The notes: generated by a model not told the origin, from the sequence alone. A DNA stretch of 64,000 bases from Catenaria anguillulae PL171 (GCA_002102555.1 MCFL01000002.1:992001-1056000), one strand, 5' to 3'. Shown: positions 33,760 to 45,661, numbered from the stretch's first letter. Program-made: numbers and translations.

Positions 33760-34991
33760 TTATTGCTTTCCCATCTCGAGCGGCACAGACTTGACTTGGG
33801 AGGCGGTCGAAGAATTGACAAGCTTGTTAGAGGTCGCTGTCGACGGCGCGGCGCTGCTACTTGCTGCATCGCGGTGCTTCTTTTTGGACTTGCCAGCAAG
33901 CGTGACAGCATACAATGCAGAGATGTTTTGAAGAGCAAATGCGACTTGGAATGCGCCAGCAAATCCACCCAGCATCTTCCAAATGGCCGTAATCAGGTTC
34001 ACAATGACGGCAATCATGATCTTGAGCGTGACATTGCGGAGAAGCTCGCGAAGCATGGCGTTAGCATCCATGCCATTACCGCCAGTCGCGGCTGTTGTAG
34101 TGTGTGGCCGCCTGATATTCTGCGAAGCGACGGGGGTCGTCTTTTCTTGATGAGACGGTGGCGAAGAAGACAATGTCCCTCCCGCACTCGTTGAGGTTGT
34201 TGCTGCTCCACTGGATGATGAATGTTCGCTCGTGCTTGCCATGCTCGCCATGTTGCGCATGTGCTTGATGAGCGGGAACGAAAAGCAGATTGCCAAAGAA
34301 ATGTACAGCGCGACCAGGACAATCTTGCCAGTGCTGTTGAGACTGATGGCCTGAGGAATCTTGCACGATTGCCCATTGCTTGCGGCAACGTGGCGCATCG
34401 AAATTGAGATGACGATTAGAGCATAACCGACAAAGAAGACGAGCGAGAAGCCGACTTGGACAAAGTCACGCCGATACAGCCAGTTGCTTGACCTCTTTGG
34501 AATTACGGATGTGGCACGCCGAATGAGAACCAATGTGGCACATAGTTGAAAGAGCATGTAGCTGTGGGAAAAGCAAACGCGAACGATCAAGGTGAGTGCC
34601 GTGGACTCGCTCGCTAACTGGGGCTGTGTTGAGGACCGCGGACTGTCATTCATCTGGCACTGGATAACGGAGGAAAGGGGACCACGATCCCGGCAACGTA
34701 CGCGATATCGGAAACGACGGGAAAGCACCCATTCCCAGCGTTCGCGGGCGGATTCAAGACTTCGTCCAGCAGCAAGGACTGATCGACAAGGTTGCTCAAG
34801 GCGGCAACGACTTGACCCATGGATGTGACCATGTTTGCCCACATGCCATCCCGATTGTCGGTGGCGAGTGCCTTTTGCATTAATCCAAACAAGTGTTTGA
34901 AGCCAATGAGAAGCAGGTAGGTTGTGGCGGCAATGGATGCGATCAATACAACAATGATGGCCTCTTTTGGCCAAGCGCCCGATTCGGCCAT
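33760..34991 (-). CDS. Multi-pass membrane protein, unknown function
   Basis: Exons 34702-34991 and 33760-34561 join over a 140 nt GTACGT...CAG intron to 363 residues. Splicing fuses VVSDIAY and MLFQLCATLVLIRRA into one membrane helix. Hydrophobic segments: EAIIVVLIASIAATTYLLLI near the N terminus, the spliced helix, VQVGFSLVFFVGYALIVISI, KIVLVALYISLAICFSFPLI, and one or two around IMIAVIVNLITAIW and FAGAFQVAFALQNISALYAV, so five or six in total. A Ser/Thr/His-rich loop of about 70 residues lies between the last two groups, and a basic Ser-rich tail ends the protein. The shape resembles orphan receptor-like proteins of chytrid fungi, but I see no class-specific receptor motif. No signal peptide is needed ahead of the first helix. 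Confidence 0.62.
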
Positions 34992-36313
34992 GACGGATTA
35001 CGTGGATGAGAAGGAACGGCGACTGTCGTATGCTGGCCCAATAGAGTATCAGATTCAATAGGGAACCACGGTTACCTATATCGGCATGTAAGTACTTTCG
35101 AAACAAAGTTCGACGGCGGTGGAGAGACTGCTTTGAATTGAACAATGAGGGGTGCAGTAGCTTTGAAGCGCTCGCGGACTGGGTCAAAAAATATCCTATA
35201 GCAGGTCGGTGTTCCTTGTATTCTGTATCCAAGGTGTTAAATTGTTGAACTGCCAAGGTCTTTAAAGCTCGATCCTGACTTTCCTATGTGCGCGGGCTTT
35301 CGTTCGTTCAAACCTTAAATGTGTTGGAAATGGCCCAAAAAAATTCACGCAAGCATCGCCTCCGGAACAGTCATCCCAATTGTCACACAAATCAAAGTTG
35401 TTGTTGCGTACCGTAATGCATCAGCCATTCCGATACTTTCCCATGGACGGGAGTGGGATGAGTATGTATGTGCCATTAGATTTGGTTTGACTCGCTGCAA
35501 TTGCACAAGGAGGTGGCGATGCTTGACATTGTCGAGGTTCTGATTCCCTGGCAGCCTGAACCTGCGATATCCTCTTGGCCCTGTTTGCACCTCCTGTTTT
35601 CGCACTCATAAATGACGCTGCTCACGAGCAGAAAAGGTCACGAAACCAATATGACTCCCATGCCAGCCGTTCCGCATGGGAATTGAACAGATTTGCCCAC
35701 GTTTCCATCGCATGATCACGACTGAACGGACAACCCTCGTTCCCTGCCGGTTGTCCACATAACAGATTTTTCCTGTTCTCCATTCGACTTTTTATGGATA
35801 TGTCATGTCCGTGCGCTCATCCATGTATACAAAACACAATACATCATGGCCAGTCCCGTTATCCTCCGAAGACATTCGGTCAATACCGGAAGAGATCGCG
35901 ACTTCCCTGAAACCGAACGACGCGAGACACGTTTTCCTCCCCACTCGTATGTTTTTGTGTGCGCGTGTGCAAACAAATTCGTACGCAATAGAGATCACAA
36001 GGGTTGCAAACATGCAGCCAGCTGGTTGGCCGATCGACGAAAAGAAAAAATCGTGTGACCTTGTTTGATTGGAAAATCGAGCCGTTGAACGTGCTCCGGC
36101 CTCCGTTGACTGTGCTTTTGCAGCTTCACTTCCACACCAATCAAGTCGGGTCGGGTGAGCAAGAGCAGTAGGCCCTTGTGGAGAGCTGCTGCCATACAAA
36201 ACAGACGGCGGACCCCCTCCCCTTCTTGGGAGACAGATGTGCCACCCAACTCCACTGCACCTACCCAAGTGACCTTCTTTCTCCCCACCACGCATTGCTC
36301 CCCAACGCCCATC
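34992..36313. other. Divergent promoter region (membrane protein / P1 nuclease)
   Basis: About 1.3 kb of spacer between two outward-facing genes. Small overlapping ORFs lack protein-like character. No RNA gene recognised. Confidence 0.45.
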
Positions 36314-37270
36314 ATGTCTCGCTTCTCTCTGACTACGATTCTCGCGCTTGTGTTCCTTGCCTCGACCGCAAATGCGTGGGGAAAGACCGCCCATCAAGCA
36401 ATCGCAACGCTGACGTACTCGAACCTCAACCCATCCACAAAGGCCGCCGTCGACGCTATTCTCGCCGCGAGCTCGAGCTTCAGTACCCTCGAAGGCGCAT
36501 CAACGTGGCCCGACGAGATTCGTCGCCAACGCCCGCAAACTGGATCGCAACACTTTGTCAACTAGTGGGTATCGTCTCGCAACTTGAACTGAATCTCATG
36601 ATCACGCAAACTGACACAACTTGATCGGATCATGCTCGGCAGCCCCGGTGATGATCCGCTGAATGGCAGCTGCGCTAACACGGCAGTCCTTCCCGATGCT
36701 TGCAACGACTCAAAGTGCGTGGTGACCGCTATTGCCCTGTACGCGCAAGCTCTTGCCTCGTCCAAAAATGCCCGCCCAACCGCCCAGACCGCGGAGCAAC
36801 TCGCGTTTTTGGTTCACTTTGCGTCAGATTTGGCTCAGCCGCTGCACGCGTCGGGCTACGAGAAGGGCGGCAATGGCGTCGATGTGGTGTTCCGCCGGCG
36901 TCAGACAAACATCCACTCGGTTTGGGACACGTCGATTCCCGAGTACACGATTCAAACCAAGTTTGGCCGTGACAATGCCCGGTGGATCCAATACCTGTCG
37001 ACTTTGGTTCGTCCTGGCCAAGCGCTCGCGGAATGTGCGGCATCCGCCAACCCGACAAATGTGGATCAAGTGACCAAGTGCGCCGAGGTGTGGGCCAAGG
37101 AGTCGACCGATTTGGTTTGCAAGACTGTGTACCCAGCCGGGTTTGAACCTGGGCAGCAAACTGCCGAAGAGTACTACGAGGATGTGTACAAGGTCGTTGA
37201 CACGCAAGTGGCCAAGGCGGCGCTTAGGCTCGCAGCGCTGCTCAATAAGATTTATGGAGGGCGGTCGTGA
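36314..37270 (+). CDS. Secreted S1/P1-type zinc nuclease
   Basis: Single-strand-specific nuclease/3'-nucleotidase acting outside the cell or in the vacuole. Exons 36314-36564 and 36643-37270 splice in phase to 292 residues. The signal peptide LTTILALVFLASTANA ends directly before the tryptophan that coordinates zinc through its free amino group in the family. The mature sequence begins WGKTAHQ, with the histidine at position 6 as in P1. Other ligands fit: WPDEIR, QHFVNY (tyrosine restored by the splice), VHFASDLAQPLHA, and IHSVWD. Length is that of P1/S1. It could feed nucleosides to the salvage enzymes encoded further right, which is only an inference. No C-terminal anchor. Confidence 0.9.
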
Positions 37271-38342
37271 GGGAGCGTGTGGCAGAGAGTCTTGGTCAGA
37301 TGACAGCAACCGTTGCGTTGCATGTGTGTATATGCACAATACAATAGAGGATCCCATTGCAGTCACGATATACATAGGCATACGATATGGATACATGTTG
37401 TGAAATCGTTGGTTTAAACCATCGTGTGGTTTCGGTTGCACAAACTGCCAAATCACTTGAACATGCCACCAGCGACAATACGTATGTACGACAGCCGCAG
37501 CCACGGAATGATATGTAGATTCCTCAAGCCTGACTGTGGTCCAATATCCTCTGACGGAGGTGTCAGGATGGCGGTTGTGCACACTCAGCCTACGAGGAAA
37601 TCGTACAGTGGAACAGTGTACAGAATACTAGCCGTAGATGCAAGCATCTTGGTCGCTTCAAAGGGCTTGGCTTCCGTCAAGTTGGTGCGTCATGTCTTTG
37701 GGCCTCAACCGGCCTCAACCGCCTCTTCGCAGTCCGGCTCGACAACGCCACATGGTGCCGGCGGGAAGGACAGCCTCGCTCATATCAGGCGTACCATGTG
37801 CATACGGATTGAGAGACTGACCCATGAAAGGCTCTCTCCTTGAATACTCGATGCAATATTCGTGCTCGAGCCGGCTGAACTTTGATCCTTTCCTTCGGCT
37901 ATCAAGCGAATATCATTACCGTCGTCCCCAACTTGACGCCGGCGCAAAACCGCACAACCGCCAGCTCCCGTTTCCGTTTCCGTTTGTGATCGGAATCGTC
38001 CACAACCACAATTGCAACCGAGTCTTGACGCTCGAGCTTTCCGAGTCAATCCGGTCTAGCTCCACTTCAGTTCTCGACTGGAGCGTCCCCGTTGCATCCA
38101 TTTGCATGTAACTGCACCTTAGACCTTACCTTTGTCACCGGACCCGACTTCGCGTGCGTCTCCCGTCCCCATCTCTTACTCGTCGCATACATAAGTCTAC
38201 GCAAGTCCGCTGAAGCCACCAACCCACCGAACCCACGCAACCCACTCAATCCTCGACCCCGCCGTCACGCTCTCCCTGTCGTCCTTGTAGCGCTTCCTCA
38301 TGTCCCCCCGCGGATCGACACATTCAATAGTCCCGCACAGGC
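37271..38342. other. Intergenic region, no gene recognised
   Basis: About 1.1 kb between two plus-strand genes. A short TTTCCG repeat lies at about 37969-37984 and a weak TATA-like CATACATAAG near 38188. Nothing else supported. Confidence 0.4.
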
Positions 38343-39020
38343 ATGATTCGTCGCCCAAACAAGCTCCCGCCGCCACCCCCATCCCCACCAACCGTTCCTC
38401 CGAGCCCCGTTGCATCAATCTCAAACGCACCGACCGCCTCCTCGCTCTCGCTGTCGCGCCGCGTCAAGTCGCTTCCTCCTCCCCCAACATCGGATTTCCC
38501 ACCTCCACAAGTGGGTACTCTCGCCGGCAACAATCTGTACTCGACTCCGACCCGGTCACACACCATGACCGACCTTGTGGCACCCCGCAAACCAAAAGCC
38601 ATGTCCGTCAAGTCTGCATCCGCCGCCGACATCAAACTCCCTCCCGTCCGCCGCCTCCTGTGCCTACTCTTCCAGCCCGCTCACCTTCCGCTCCTACCCT
38701 GGCTCCTGCCGCAGCCTCGGAATCGGGGCCAACCCAATAGTGTCCAAGACGCGTCCAAAAACGCCGTCTCCCGGCCACGAACCCCAGGTTCTAAACGTGG
38801 GTCGAAAGCGTCGTGGCTTCCACACCTGCCGCCGCACCTGGACTTTTTGCACGATTGGGGATTCCTGCTGGTTCTGGTCTATCTGCTGTCGGCATACTAT
38901 CTTGTCTTTCGTCATTTACCGGCCGTCAATGCGGTTGCACTCGCGTCGGTTCAGCTTGCGGGATTGATTCAAGGCGACGTTGCCGTAAATCGGTTTCCGG
39001 GGACTTGGCCAGGTGTGTGA
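38343..39020 (+). CDS. Pro-rich single-pass membrane protein with HLPAVNA motif (paralogue of 41518 gene)
   Basis: A single open frame of 225 residues starting MIRRPNKLPPPPP. The N-terminal 110 residues are Pro/Ser-rich and basic, probably disordered. The frame around 38640-38740 (RLLCLLFQPAHLPLLPWLL) looks less natural than the next frame, which continues the Pro/Ala/Ser pattern, so a compensating indel pair is possible there. A membrane helix (WGFLLVLVYLLSAYYLVF) near the C terminus runs into RHLPAVNAVALASVQLAGLI and ends in FPGTWPGV. The last 55 residues match the C terminus of the gene at 41518. The function is unknown to me. A basic, soluble N-terminal side suggests a tail-anchored-like cytosolic protein. 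Confidence 0.6.
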   Translation: MIRRPNKLPPPPPSPPTVPPSPVASISNAPTASSLSLSRRVKSLPPPPTSDFPPPQVGTLAGNNLYSTPTRSHTMTDLVAPRKPKAMSVKSASAADIKLPPVRRLLCLLFQPAHLPLLPWLLPQPRNRGQPNSVQDASKNAVSRPRTPGSKRGSKASWLPHLPPHLDFLHDWGFLLVLVYLLSAYYLVFRHLPAVNAVALASVQLAGLIQGDVAVNRFPGTWPGV

Positions 39021-39553
39021 CTATCCATCCACCATCCACGTGCATGGTTTGGTGTCGCTGCCGAAATGGTTTGCGGTTGACAATGAAGATCAACCTTGCG
39101 CTTCCTCGAGTCAGTTGTGATTGAGTCCATTGCAATTTTCTTTTCGTTGTACATTCCCTTGTTTGATTTGGACAGTTTTGCCGTCTTCTTTGCGTCTCCT
39201 CCTCGTCTTTGGATTTTGTCATCATCCTTTCTCCTTTCATGGTTTTTTTTAAATCGAATGGGAACCTGCCGCGCATTTCTGGCGTTGTCGAGCCCTGGTT
39301 GGCTTTTTGCTTTGGCGCTTGCTTCTCTGACGTGTATGTACACAAATACGTCCCACTCCTGTTCGACGCACGCAGTTTTGAATCGCAGCGATCCTGTAAA
39401 TACAACACAAGTCACATCATGTTTTCACATAGTATCCAAGGAATTGACAGATAAAAAACAATGTATGATAGGACCGATACTATATATGTCGTGCTTGAAT
39501 ACCCAACCCCAGAGATTCTCGCCGCGCCACAGTGAAAACAGGCACGACTTGTG
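39021..39553. other. Intergenic spacer between convergent 3' ends
   Basis: T-rich presumed 3' UTR DNA. No coding or RNA feature recognised. Confidence 0.45.
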
Positions 39554-40944
39554 CTACTTTGCCCCCGCCATCTCGGCTGCCTTGCTCAACTTGTGCATGA
39601 CCTCCAGCCACTTGTTTCTCTCCTCGGCGCCAGATTCCATCAAGTGATACACTTCGCCCGTCTTCAAGTGAATCCCAAAATCGTTCTTTGGTGACCCCAT
39701 GCTGTTGGTTGGCGCAGGTTCAGCGTCAAGTCGGTCGACCTGATTCCAAGGAATGCAATGCCCATGTGACATACTCATCTGCATGGTTGACATCGTCCGT
39801 ATGTGTTCAACGCCCAAAAAAATGCGGAAGGAGACACATGGCGCATGCACCTGACTTGACAAGGACTGTAGCACAAGCAATTTCTCATTCGAGAGCAAAA
39901 ACGCCTGCTTGAGCGTCCACGGCAGAAATGGCGTCTGCGAACTCGATCCATGCGAATGGCGGACGAACACGATGCCACTGCACGCAAAGCTCGACTCCTT
40001 GAACGGCGTCATGATGAGCTTGGTCATGTCAAGATTCCCCGCCTCCCCCGCCCCACCGGCAGCATTTGCAGTCGTCGTCGGCTGCTGCCCTGCATGACGC
40101 ATGGGGGCCGAAGGTGCCGGCGCAGTCTGAGGTGCCACGGTAGCGCCGACCTGATTTGCCTCCGCTGTGGCGAGCAGCCCGCCTGTTTGCACGACTGATG
40201 CGACTGTCAGCATGGACTTGATGCCCGAGGAGCTCATGGCCAGGTGCATGCGACTGTCGGGATCTTTTTCCACTGCCATGGCTGGATTCTTGGAGTACTG
40301 CAACGCGAGCCACGCCTTGGGTACAACGTACCCCGCTGTAAACACGGCAATGGGGAACACGATAGCCAGCGACCGCAAAATGTAGCCCGTTGGCTGGTCG
40401 ACTAGATCCAAGTCGGCAAAGGGAACCAGGAAAATGAGAACAATGAGTTTGCAAAGCAAGCGGCCAGGACGCGTGACTCAATTTGCGCGAGAGACGAGGT
40501 CGATGCTTTGAATGCAATGAAAGATGTGGTTGCGAGTTGCACGCCGAGCCAAACGTACCAAACAGCCAAGGTGAGCGAGACGCTGGTGCTGGGAGAACAG
40601 CCAATGTAACGCGACTTGGTCAGGTGAATGTCGCCTGCACCAATCGAGCCAGAGGCGGACATGCCGACCAGGATGCTGGCAGTTGTGAACAAGGCAGGAG
40701 CAAGGGCTGTGGGCAAAGCCCGAGCCGAGACAAGGCGCTGAGCGACGAACGGGCTTACTACACACCACCGCAGTGCTTGAGATGACAATACATACGGCAT
40801 CCGGGTTGGTTGAGGACAAGGACGTACATGAGATGGTCCATAGCCCAAACAAGCGGACTCCAACGGAAACCACAGCTCATCGTCGATGTGGCCACACGAG
40901 GTGGGAACAATGCGCTGCCGCGTTTGGTACGTGTACACATTTTC
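39554..40944 (-). CDS. Multi-pass membrane protein with C-terminal PH-like domain, 5' end unresolved
   Basis: Supported exons are 40828-40944, 39851-40737 and 39554-39778, with introns of 90 nt (GTACGT) and 72 nt. The polar N-terminal part (VYTYQTRQRIVPTSCGHIDD) is followed by at least four hydrophobic helices (LPTALAPALFTTASILVG, SLTLAVWYVWLGVQLATTSF, LLCKLIVLIFLVPFADL, LAIVFPIAVFTAGYVVPKAW). The last, with the following ALQYSKNP, resembles the end of class C receptor bundles. A linker of about 80 residues then leads to a PH-like fold (LLSNEKLLVLQSLSS; GHCIPWNQVDRLDAEP; GEVYHLMESGAEERNKWLEV). The helix frame changes near 40457, fitting one missing base. An upstream open stretch around 41045-41115 (IDPDECKYIRVLIDKRSRRN) is probably an earlier exon, but I could not find a consistent splice. 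Receptor identity is a guess. Confidence 0.55.
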
Positions 40945-41137
40945 CTTTGAGGACCATGGTTAATGTTCTTGTGGGCGACAAAATGCTTTTTGTGCAGGAG
41001 GTGATGAGTACACGGGGCTAAAAGCATACATGAAAAGTTCCGCCTCGATCGCTTGTCAATCAGCACGCGGATGTATTTACACTCATCTGGATCAATCTGA
41101 AAGTCAATATTTATTTTACCACCCGTTTGGCCTGCCA

Positions 41138-41517
41138 TGTATGCGCCACATGCGTCCCTAAAACAATACAAAACAATGCAAAACGTTGCATTGGCACACA
41201 ATTGATTTTTCCAAGTGATTGGAAGCTGTCATGATTTCCATGAGGCGCGTCGGTCGAGAGCAGCCACACGACGTGTCCCTGTCTCGTCTCCACTCACGAT
41301 GTTGCTGCAACGATGATGTCGAGCAGCTGCCAGAACTTAAGTAGCAAGTTGCACCCAGATCATTTCTGTCTGCCCAGAGACATACCTTACACCGCCTCAA
41401 GGTCTGCATACATTCAAGTACGTCCATTTTTCCCACACCAAACAGCTGGAGGAAGTGTCTGTTTGACATTTTTGATTGTTTATCGTAGCTTCAACCAACT
41501 GTCAGCTATCCTCCTCA
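41138..41517. other. Presumed divergent promoter region
   Basis: Between the likely 5' end of the PH/membrane gene (minus strand) and the small membrane protein (plus strand). No motif stands out. Confidence 0.35.
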
Positions 41518-41940
41518 ATGTCGTTTGCGTCCCATTTCATCACTTCCAAACTCCAATCGCCCTCCAGATCGAGCAACACAAGCAAATCCACACCTCCCAC
41601 GGTTGCCACGGCCACCTCGGCCGCCGCTGGTGCGGTCGATGTCATCCACAATGCTGTGCACCAAGCTCGCTCTTTACTGGCGTATTTCCCTCTGACCTCG
41701 CCATCATTCATCCACGACACCGACTTTATGGCTGGCGTCATGTACTTTGTCCTCATCTACTATTTCGTCTTGCAACACTTGCCCGCCGTCAACGCAATCG
41801 CAGTCAGCTCGCTCCTGCTGGCAAGCGTTGTTGAGCGGTCGGTCGCGGATCGGGCACTTGCCACCGCGATCGAGTCGGACCCGACCGTCGACGTTGGGTT
41901 TCCCGGGTATTGGCCAAACGGCGCGGCCCAAGCGGCGTGA
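41518..41940 (+). CDS. Small single-pass membrane protein with HLPAVNA motif (paralogue of 38343 gene)
   Basis: One exon of 140 residues. The N terminus (MSFASHFITSKLQSPSRSSN) is Ser/Thr-rich, and a short amphipathic stretch (VDVIHNAVHQARSLLAYF) precedes one membrane helix (FMAGVMYFVLIYYFVL). It continues into QHLPAVNAIAVSSLLLASVV and ends with GFPGYWPNGAAQAA. The helix, the HLPAVNA block and the FPGxWP ending are shared with the longer protein at 38343, which has a different N-terminal half. Start chosen at the first ATG in the frame. The family is not recognised. Confidence 0.65.
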   Translation: MSFASHFITSKLQSPSRSSNTSKSTPPTVATATSAAAGAVDVIHNAVHQARSLLAYFPLTSPSFIHDTDFMAGVMYFVLIYYFVLQHLPAVNAIAVSSLLLASVVERSVADRALATAIESDPTVDVGFPGYWPNGAAQAA

Positions 41941-42274
41941 AGGATGCCAGAGTTCTCCGTGGCTACCGCAATGTAGCCTGTGAAGACCGAGCAAGTGAGC
42001 GAATATCTCATTGCACGGCGTCAAAGTAAGCCATGCAGTCGTCGTTCACGGCTGCATTCAGGATCAAGCACTCCTCGTTTCTGTAGATACAGGCTAGAGT
42101 CCCACACCGGTTGTGTGGGAGCTCTCGAATATCAATACAATCATCCGATCTGATGAATCATTTACAGGCATTGCGAGATATAGATGTTACAGACACACAC
42201 ACAAGGGAGACACAATGACACAATGAGGGGGGTATGAAATACATGAAACTCATTCGTGCTCATCGCTCGATCGG
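41941..42274. other. Intergenic spacer between convergent 3' ends
   Basis: Presumed 3' UTRs, with a short CA-rich stretch near 42190. Nothing else seen. Confidence 0.45.
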
Positions 42275-45213
42275 TCAACCATGCCGGCCATCGCCATGCC
42301 CGCTGCTGCTGCTGCGAAACAGCGACCGGAAACTAAACGAAGACACGGACGCCTCTGACGACGACGTTGACGCCGACTTGTTCGATCCAGGGGTCGTTGC
42401 TGCCGCTGCGGCTGCAACAACACGACTTGTTGCGGTCGTGGCGCTCTGCGCACTATCCACGCTGGCCGAATATGCGCGCCGATGACGCAACAATCCCTCT
42501 GGGGTCTCGTTGGCGTCGTCGGCAAAGTGTGCGGGAATTGGCGGCACGGGCGGAATCTGATGCGTGTCGCTGCTACCCGCAATCCCGTCGTCGTGCTCGT
42601 CACGGTGCACGACGCCAAACCCGCGTTTCACGGACCGCGGGTACTCAGAGCCGGGCGAAGTGAGTGTGGATGCGGCGGCGAGGGACGTCCAGGGGGAAAG
42701 TGAGGATGCGGATGAGCTTGTTGTATTTGAGCTGGCCGTTGACGAGCGAGAAAGGGATGTTGGGGGCGATGACAAGGTCGTGGACGTTGTTGGGCGGGGC
42801 GCTAGTGGAACGACCATGGAACGCTGATAGGTGGCGGACGATGGAGCGTGCGGCGAGTGCAAGCTATCCGCAGGACTTGCTGGAATGGTCGACAGCCGCG
42901 TGGTACGTGGCGACGTGGGTACAGACGTCACAGGCACGGCTGCACTAGACGTGACCGACATTGCGCTCCACATGGATGTGATGCTCCTCGACCGCTCCCT
43001 GCCTCCGGTCCCCGTTGCCGTACTCCCCGTGACCGACGTGGCCATGGACCGAACCGACTCTGGCCTTGCGTGGCCGCCACCCGGCTCTGCAGTCTTTGGA
43101 TAAAACCGACCGCCTTGAACCTCCCCACCCTCCTCGCCGCCCCACCCGCTCGGGCAATACACACATCTTCCATGTTGGGCAACACCATGCTGGCCACCAA
43201 CAAATCCCTCACTTTACTCTCAATCAAATCCAACACCATGGCCAGCCTTAACTGCTTGGTATTGACCACGGGTTCTGCCCTTACAATCAATCTAGGTGCA
43301 TCCACAAACCCGACCCACGCGCGATTACTTGGGGGCGGGCGCATGGCAACCCTTAACCTGCCCCTGACCTCGGCCAACGTCACGCCCAACACCACCGGCA
43401 CGCGCAAGTCGGACGCGACGCCGTCACCCGCACCAAGCTTGCCCGCAATCGACGCAACCGTGGAGCCAAGTGACAAGACCACGTCGGCCGCAAGTTGGAC
43501 GCGCGCGTTGCCAGTGTACGCCACGTCCACTTCCACTTCCACGTGGCCCGAGGCGTCGCATTTCACGAGCGCGGCGTTGGTGAGCAAAGGCGCGGCACGG
43601 CCTGGGTCGACGGACGCAACCCGCAAGGACGAAAGAAACCCAGGCAAGGCGGGGAGCCGGTCGAGCTTTTTGGTGAATTTCGAGAGCAGGTACCGAGTGA
43701 GGAGTGGGTGGTCTTGCACCGTTAGGAATGCGCGGCCAATAAGGGCGTTCAGCCACAGGGTCGAGTGGTCAAGGGGCAATGTAGACGGTGGGGAGAGCAG
43801 GGTGGAGCGGAGCGCAGAGTATGCAGAGTGAAAGTGCGGAGGCTGGGTGGATTCATGAGTGCCAGTGGCAGATGCGCGGCGCAAGGCGAGGTACCAGGCT
43901 TCCTTTTCTGGCGATTTTCGGGCAGGTTGTAAGTGCGTGTCATGTCGAGGTCCTCGGGGCGACGCCCACGAGATGAATGAGGTGGGACGTACCAACGGCA
44001 TTCATGGCATAGAGGAAGAAATCGCGCCGCGGTTCCACATGCTGGTCCTGTCTGACAGCAAGCGGGACGCCCGCCACAACGGGATCCCACGCGTCTTTAC
44101 TCCGACTGAGCCCAGAGTCTTTGCTCGCAACACGCGACAGTCGAATGGGTGTGTCTTTGGCAAAACACTCGGAATCGTCCCAAGGCACGCGGCCTTGAGC
44201 AGCGCCTGGTGGCGCATGCAGCGCAACGGAATGCAAGGGAGCAGGATGACGCCAACACAATCGAGGAGTGTTTCGTCGTCGTACAGGAACAGCGAGTGGT
44301 GGCGCAGCACGCCAAAGCAGGTGGGTGATTTGGCTCGGTCAAACGCGCGCGTGTGGGGTGTTGACGTGAATGTGGTCGATGGTCGACGGAGAGACGAAGC
44401 GGGTGTTGCAGTGGTCGAAGCGGATGGCGGCGCGGGAGGTGCTGCAGCCGCGGTCGATGCCGCGCTGGTGGATGAGGGCGAGGTAGAGAGCGGCGGCCAC
44501 TGGAGCAGATCTGGATTGGAGGTCGAGAGCGTGCCGGGCAGGCGTTCTGAAGCAGCGGCAGTGATTGAGCGCGGGCGGTGCAGGGCGGCATATTGGTGGC
44601 CGGCGCCAATGTACCCGGCTGACGGGGCCGGTGGAGATGTGGGTGACTGGGAATCGGAAAGTGCCGTGTTGGAGAAGGAAGAGGAGGAAGTGCCGGTAGA
44701 GATAAGCGCATGCAGTGTGTCCGGACCGGAAGCATCCGACTCGGATTGGACAGGCACACGGTAAATGTTGAGCCATCCCATGAGCTGGTTGTTGGTGGCG
44801 ACGGCATACTTGCTGCCATTGTTTCGGGCCGGCGACTGGGACGCTGAAGACAGCAGGGAAGCGTCATCCTTGGCGTCCCTCCTTGGGTCCCCATCCTTTT
44901 CCCGCAGGAGCAGCTCGAGTGCGCGGCGAGACGAGCTGGTGTGACTTGGTTTGACCGCGGTTGTTGTTGCCGAAGAGGTTGTCGCGTCTGCAGCCGTCGT
45001 GGTTGGCGGCTTTGGGTTTGGGCCGCTGGCGTCATTGAAGACGCGGGTCTTGATCCACCACGCAGCCGCGGCCAAGCACAGAGCCAGGGCTACCAGGGCC
45101 GAGAGTGCCCCGGCGAGGAAGACGGCGACGAGCGAAAAGGGCCCTGGCCCAGCGGCAGCTGCGGCTGCGGCGTTGGGGTTGCCGACATTGGAGGATTCGG
45201 TCCCAAGGGCCAA
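42275..45213 (-). CDS. PH + SMP domain lipid-transfer protein (TEX2/Nvj2-like), 5' end unresolved
   Basis: SMP-domain proteins of this type sit at ER-organelle contacts and move lipids between membranes. The N-terminal helix (FSLVAVFLAGALSALVALAL) anchors the protein; a Ser/Thr-rich linker follows, then a split PH domain (FGVLRHHSLFLYDDETLLDC; ECFAKDTPIRLSRVAS; ending EPRRDFFLYAMNA) and, after an 85 nt GTACGT intron (43908-43992), the SMP region (WLNALIGRAFLTV; LVKCDASGHVEVEVDVAYTG; LRVPVVLGVTLAEVRGRLRV; WVGFVDAPRL; LRLAMVLDLIESKVRDLLV). A disordered Ser/Thr-rich C terminus ends in SFRSLFRSSSSGHGDG. The protein-like frame changes near 44190 (inside the PH domain) and near 43130 (after SMP), each fitting one missing base. 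The open frame upstream of the membrane helix has no ATG before an in-frame stop, so the start codon probably lies in an earlier exon. Position 45213 is a lower bound. Confidence 0.75.
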
Positions 45214-45661
45214 GCAGAGTACTATGACAGTGTGTGTCCAACGATGATCTTCTGAGTAAATATCGTTGGCCGTAAATACGTCGAGTGTTATTTATCAAAT
45301 GTATTCATACATAGTAACATACATAAAGAAATAGTTCACATCCCATCATTCATATCCCTCGCTGCATGGCAACAGAGCTCACTGGCAACTCAATGGGACA
45401 TTGGGCACAGCGTGACATGCGGCGTGACTGAGCATGTGATGTGATCCGATCCAAAGTGCCGCAAAACAAGGCTTAGCGCGGCAAACGTCTTTTCCATGAT
45501 CGATCATGACCGCTTGGCTCCCCCGAGGGGAGGCCTTGTCTGACCTGGTAACCGTCATCAAATCAAGATGAACTGCAAGACACTCGATGCATTACTTGTG
45601 AGGTAGGGGCCTTCGCCATCAGGCCGCCCTTGTTGCAGTCCTTGGCACTCGCGACCAGTAA
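45214..45661. other. Divergent 5' region (SMP protein / pseudouridine synthase), starts of both unresolved
   Basis: Both flanking genes lack a clear start codon in their open frames, so short first exons probably lie here. None can be placed with confidence. Confidence 0.4.

Noticed and set aside
42275-45213. TTG at 45211-45213 as true start of the SMP protein
   Set aside because: Non-ATG start with the open frame continuing upstream. A short upstream exon is more likely, though I could not place it.
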